From: an uncultured Prevotella sp.
GTDB taxonomy: Bacteria > Bacteroidota > Bacteroidia > Bacteroidales > Bacteroidaceae
Length of the DNA: 64,000 nucleotides
Assembly: GCA_946188165.1 (NCBI GenBank)
Contig: CAMHTW010000011.1
Location: 1-64,000, forward strand
Reading direction: 5' to 3'
Under the pieces are notes generated by a model. The model did not search any database and was not told the origin of the DNA. It worked only from the letters and a program-made list of their open reading frames with translations. The position numbers and the translations under genes are program-made. Below are positions 61,558 through 64,000 of the stretch, piece by piece; the stretch's first letter is position 1; the number at the start of each line of letters is the position of its first letter.

Positions 61558-63360
61558 ATGCAGGATATCAGAAATATTGCGATTATCGCACATGTAGACC
61601 ACGGCAAAACGACGCTCGTGGACAAGATGATGCTGGCCGGAAACCTGTTCCGTGAGGGACAGGACCTGTCGGGCCAGGTGTTGGATGCTAACGACCTGGA
61701 GCGCGAACGCGGCATCACCATTCTCTCGAAGAATGTCAGCATCAACTGGAAAGGAACGAAGATTAACATTATCGACACCCCGGGCCACTCCGATTTCGGC
61801 GGCGAGGTGGAACGTGTGCTCAACATGGCCGACGGCTGTCTGCTGCTGGTCGACGCCTTCGAGGGTCCCATGCCCCAGACGCGCTTCGTGCTGCAGAAGG
61901 CACTGCAAATCGGGCTGAAGCCCATCGTGGTGGTGAACAAGGTCGACAAGCCTAACTGCCGTCCCGAGGAGGTCTACGAGATGGTGTTCGACCTGATGTT
62001 CTCGCTGAACGCCACCGAGGACCAGCTGGACTTCCCCGTGGTCTATGGCTCTGCCAAGAACGGCTGGATGGGCGAGGACTACAACAAGCCCACCACCGAC
62101 ATCACATACCTATTAGATAAGATTATCGAGGTGATTCCCGCACCCAAGCAAATTGAAGGTACACCGCAGATGCTCATCACGTCGCTCGACTACTCGAGCT
62201 ATACGGGCCGCATTGCCGTGGGGCGTGTCCACCGCGGTCAGCTGAAGGACGGCCAGCAGGTGACCATTGCCCACCGCGACGGCTCGATGGAGAAGACCAA
62301 GATCAAGGAACTGCACACCTTCGACGGCATGGGCCACCAGCGCACCGACCAGGTGGACTGCGGCGACATCTGTGCCGTCATCGGACTGGAGAAGTTCGAG
62401 ATTGGCGACACCATCTGCGACCTGGAGAACCCCGAGCCACTGCCTCCCATCGCCATCGACGAACCTACGATGTCGATGCTGTTTACCATTAACGACTCGC
62501 CGTTCTTCGGCAAGGAGGGCAAGTTCGTCACGTCGCGCCACATCAACGACCGTCTGGAGAAGGAGCTGGAGAAGAACCTCGCCCTGCGCGTAGAACCCTT
62601 CGAGGACACCACCGACCGCTGGGTGGTCTCAGGTCGCGGCGTGCTGCACCTCAGCGTGCTCATCGAGACCATGCGCCGCGAGGGCTACGAGTTGCAGGTG
62701 GGTCAGCCGCAGGTCATCTACAAGGAGATTGACGGTCAGAAGTGCGAACCCATCGAGGAGCTGACCATCAACGTCCCCGAGGAGTTTGCCTCGAAGATGA
62801 TTGACATGGTGACGCGCCGCAAGGGCGAGATGACCAGTATGGAGAGTCAGGGCGAGCGCACCAACATCGAGTTCGACATCCCCTCGCGCGGCATCATCGG
62901 TCTGCGCACCAACGTGCTCACCGCCAGCCAGGGCGAGGCCATCATGGCCCACCGCTTCAAGGAGTACCAGCCCTTCAAGGGCGACATCGAGCGCCGCGTC
63001 AACGGCTCCATGATTTCCATGGACACGGGCAACGCCTTTGCCTATGCCATCGACAAGCTGCAGGACCGCGGCAAGTTCTTCATCGACCCGGGCGAGGACG
63101 TCTACATGGGACAGGTGGTAGGCGAGCACGTGCACGACAACGACCTCGTCGTCAACGTCTGCAAGGCCAAGCAGCTCACCAACGTCCGTGCCTCTGGTAC
63201 CGACGACAAGGCCCGCATCATTCCCAAAGTCGTCATGTCGCTGGAGGAATGCCTCGAATATATCAAGGAAGACGAACTTGTCGAGGTCACGCCTAAATCC
63301 ATGCGTATGCGCAAGATTATTCTTGACCACGACCAACGGAAAAAGGCAAACAAGCAGTAA
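61558..63360 (+). CDS. typA: Translational GTPase TypA/BipA
   Basis: 600 residues. EF-G-like GTPase aiding ribosome assembly and stress or cold growth. G1 [14 protein letters not shown], switch ERERGITI, G3 [16 protein letters not shown]4 NKVDK; then domain II, domain III/V ([20 protein letters not shown]) and the C-terminal domain ([25 protein letters not shown]). ATG 61558. The codons are clearly richer in G and C at third positions than in most neighbours, compatible with strong expression. Confidence 0.96.
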   Translation: MQDIRNIAIIAHVDHGKTTLVDKMMLAGNLFREGQDLSGQVLDANDLERERGITILSKNVSINWKGTKINIIDTPGHSDFGGEVERVLNMADGCLLLVDAFEGPMPQTRFVLQKALQIGLKPIVVVNKVDKPNCRPEEVYEMVFDLMFSLNATEDQLDFPVVYGSAKNGWMGEDYNKPTTDITYLLDKIIEVIPAPKQIEGTPQMLITSLDYSSYTGRIAVGRVHRGQLKDGQQVTIAHRDGSMEKTKIKELHTFDGMGHQRTDQVDCGDICAVIGLEKFEIGDTICDLENPEPLPPIAIDEPTMSMLFTINDSPFFGKEGKFVTSRHINDRLEKELEKNLALRVEPFEDTTDRWVVSGRGVLHLSVLIETMRREGYELQVGQPQVIYKEIDGQKCEPIEELTINVPEEFASKMIDMVTRRKGEMTSMESQGERTNIEFDIPSRGIIGLRTNVLTASQGEAIMAHRFKEYQPFKGDIERRVNGSMISMDTGNAFAYAIDKLQDRGKFFIDPGEDVYMGQVVGEHVHDNDLVVNVCKAKQLTNVRASGTDDKARIIPKVVMSLEECLEYIKEDELVEVTPKSMRMRKIILDHDQRKKANKQ

Positions 63361-63389
63361 TTAAGTATAAAAGAGGATGCGACTGCATC

Positions 63390-64000
63390 ATGTTAATCTA
63401 CAGAATTTGGGCAATACTTCTGACAATCATAGTGGGCTGTGGCATACAGGCACAAGCTCAGGTGACCATTGCGGGCAAGATAACTGACGAGGGCGACAAG
63501 CAGCCGATAGAGTTTGCCTCAATACTGATGAAGGAGAACGGACGCTGGGCCATTACCGACAAAGAAGGCAATTTCACCATCAAGAACGTGCCCACAGGCT
63601 GGGCTACGCTAACCATCCAATGCTTGGGATATGCCAAACGAGAAGTAACCATGAACATCGCAATGGACATGCCCCGACTGAGAATCACACTGAAACAGGA
63701 GAACCTGAAATTGGACGAGGTGACGGTGACGGCACGACGACGGACCGACGAAGCCACCACCAGCTATACCATTGACCGTACTGCCTTAGACCAGCAACAG
63801 ATTCTGAATGTAGGTGACGTTACCACACTGCTGCCTGGCGGAAAGACAGTAAATCCGACGCTGATGGACGATAGTCGTATGGCATTACGCAGTGGCAACA
63901 GCGAAGGTGGCAATTCTTCGTTTGGAACGGCTATCGAGGTAGACGGTGTGCGTTTGGACAACAACGCCATGACGGGCGAGACGGCTGGAGCCTCAACACG
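63390..64000 (+). CDS. TonB-dependent receptor, N-terminal part (runs off right edge)
   Basis: 203 codons visible from ATG 63390. Signal peptide (IWAILLTIIVGCGIQAQA), carboxypeptidase-regulatory-like domain (VTIAGKITDEGDKQPIEFASILMKENG, GNFTIKNVPTGWATLTIQCLGY), linker, TonB-box-like LDEVTVTARRR, and the start of the plug (IDRTALDQQQILNVGDVTTLLPGG, TAIEVDGVRLDNNAMTG). Outer-membrane importer; substrate unknown. 29 nt after typA, but start and operon link are uncertain. Confidence 0.85.
   Translation, partial: MLIYRIWAILLTIIVGCGIQAQAQVTIAGKITDEGDKQPIEFASILMKENGRWAITDKEGNFTIKNVPTGWATLTIQCLGYAKREVTMNIAMDMPRLRITLKQENLKLDEVTVTARRRTDEATTSYTIDRTALDQQQILNVGDVTTLLPGGKTVNPTLMDDSRMALRSGNSEGGNSSFGTAIEVDGVRLDNNAMTGETAGAST

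Noticed and set aside
62629..63336. Val- and Leu-rich frame opposite typA
   Set aside because: Shadow caused by GC-rich codons of typA.
1..64000. tRNA, rRNA, transposase or prophage genes
   Set aside because: None seen in the sequence; gaps are short and explained by promoters, arrays and terminators.

Overview
The window looks like a core-genome stretch of a Bacteroidales bacterium, most likely Prevotellaceae (Prevotella/Segatella type). The evidence is the presence of GSCFA, Fkp, GldH, RicT, DUF4290, DUF1599 and DUF5056 families, a SusC/SusD pair, a PorE-like OmpA lipoprotein, a type IX secretion-like C-terminal tail, and promoters of the Bacteroidetes type (TTTG, about 19-20 nt, TAnnTTTG). 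No tRNA, rRNA, CRISPR array, insertion sequence or prophage was seen. 54 protein genes are called; the first (murF) and last (TonB-dependent receptor) run off the ends.

Layout. 1-9012: murF (leftward), a GSCFA protein, then the divergent fucose-salvage pair fkp / fucP, and a YfhO membrane protein. 9153-13744: PorE-like OmpA lipoprotein, facing an envelope-stress-like operon (GIN/DUF2807, DUF6249, PspC, ECF sigma, DUF5056). 13837-16380: rRNA methyltransferase, thyA, folA. 16346-20863: metzincin protease, ExbB, an unlisted 43-residue membrane peptide, ExbD, ExbD. 20942-28625: SusC, SusD and a secreted protein with a T9SS-like tail, divergent from a leucine-rich-repeat lipoprotein. 28626-29112: non-coding stretch with a 14-copy 11-nt array and its own predicted promoter. 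29113-37074: FadL-like porin; then a stand-alone IMP cyclohydrolase and mreB-mreC-mreD-mrdA-rodA (cell elongation). 37000-41942: holB-ricT-gldH, and a convergent response regulator / sensor kinase pair. 42026-47853: dxr-rseP and tsaB-DUF4290-murA-rimM. 48168-54814: RND efflux pump (adaptor, permease, outer membrane channel) and an LpxA-like acyltransferase. 54903-61000: DUF1599, a DoxX-type membrane protein fused in frame to triosephosphate isomerase, a SPOR protein, folE, a small membrane protein; divergent cca. 61070-64000: rpsO, typA/bipA and the start of a TonB-dependent receptor.

The most unusual signal is not a gene. Many gene boundaries are built of short degenerate tandem arrays, usually of period 7 nt, sometimes 8, 9 or 11. 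They often include the stop codon of the upstream gene, sometimes a start codon, and they also lie inside reading frames (murF, GSCFA, cca) and supply the hydrophobic core of three signal peptides. Larger in-frame repeats of 22 nt (methyltransferase) and 39 nt (fkp) occur as well. Other points of note are the membrane-TPI fusion, an Asp in place of the fosfomycin-target Cys of MurA, stand-alone IMP cyclohydrolase, an operator-like palindrome before the efflux operon, and several leaderless or near-leaderless promoters, some of them arranged back to back in inverted repeats.
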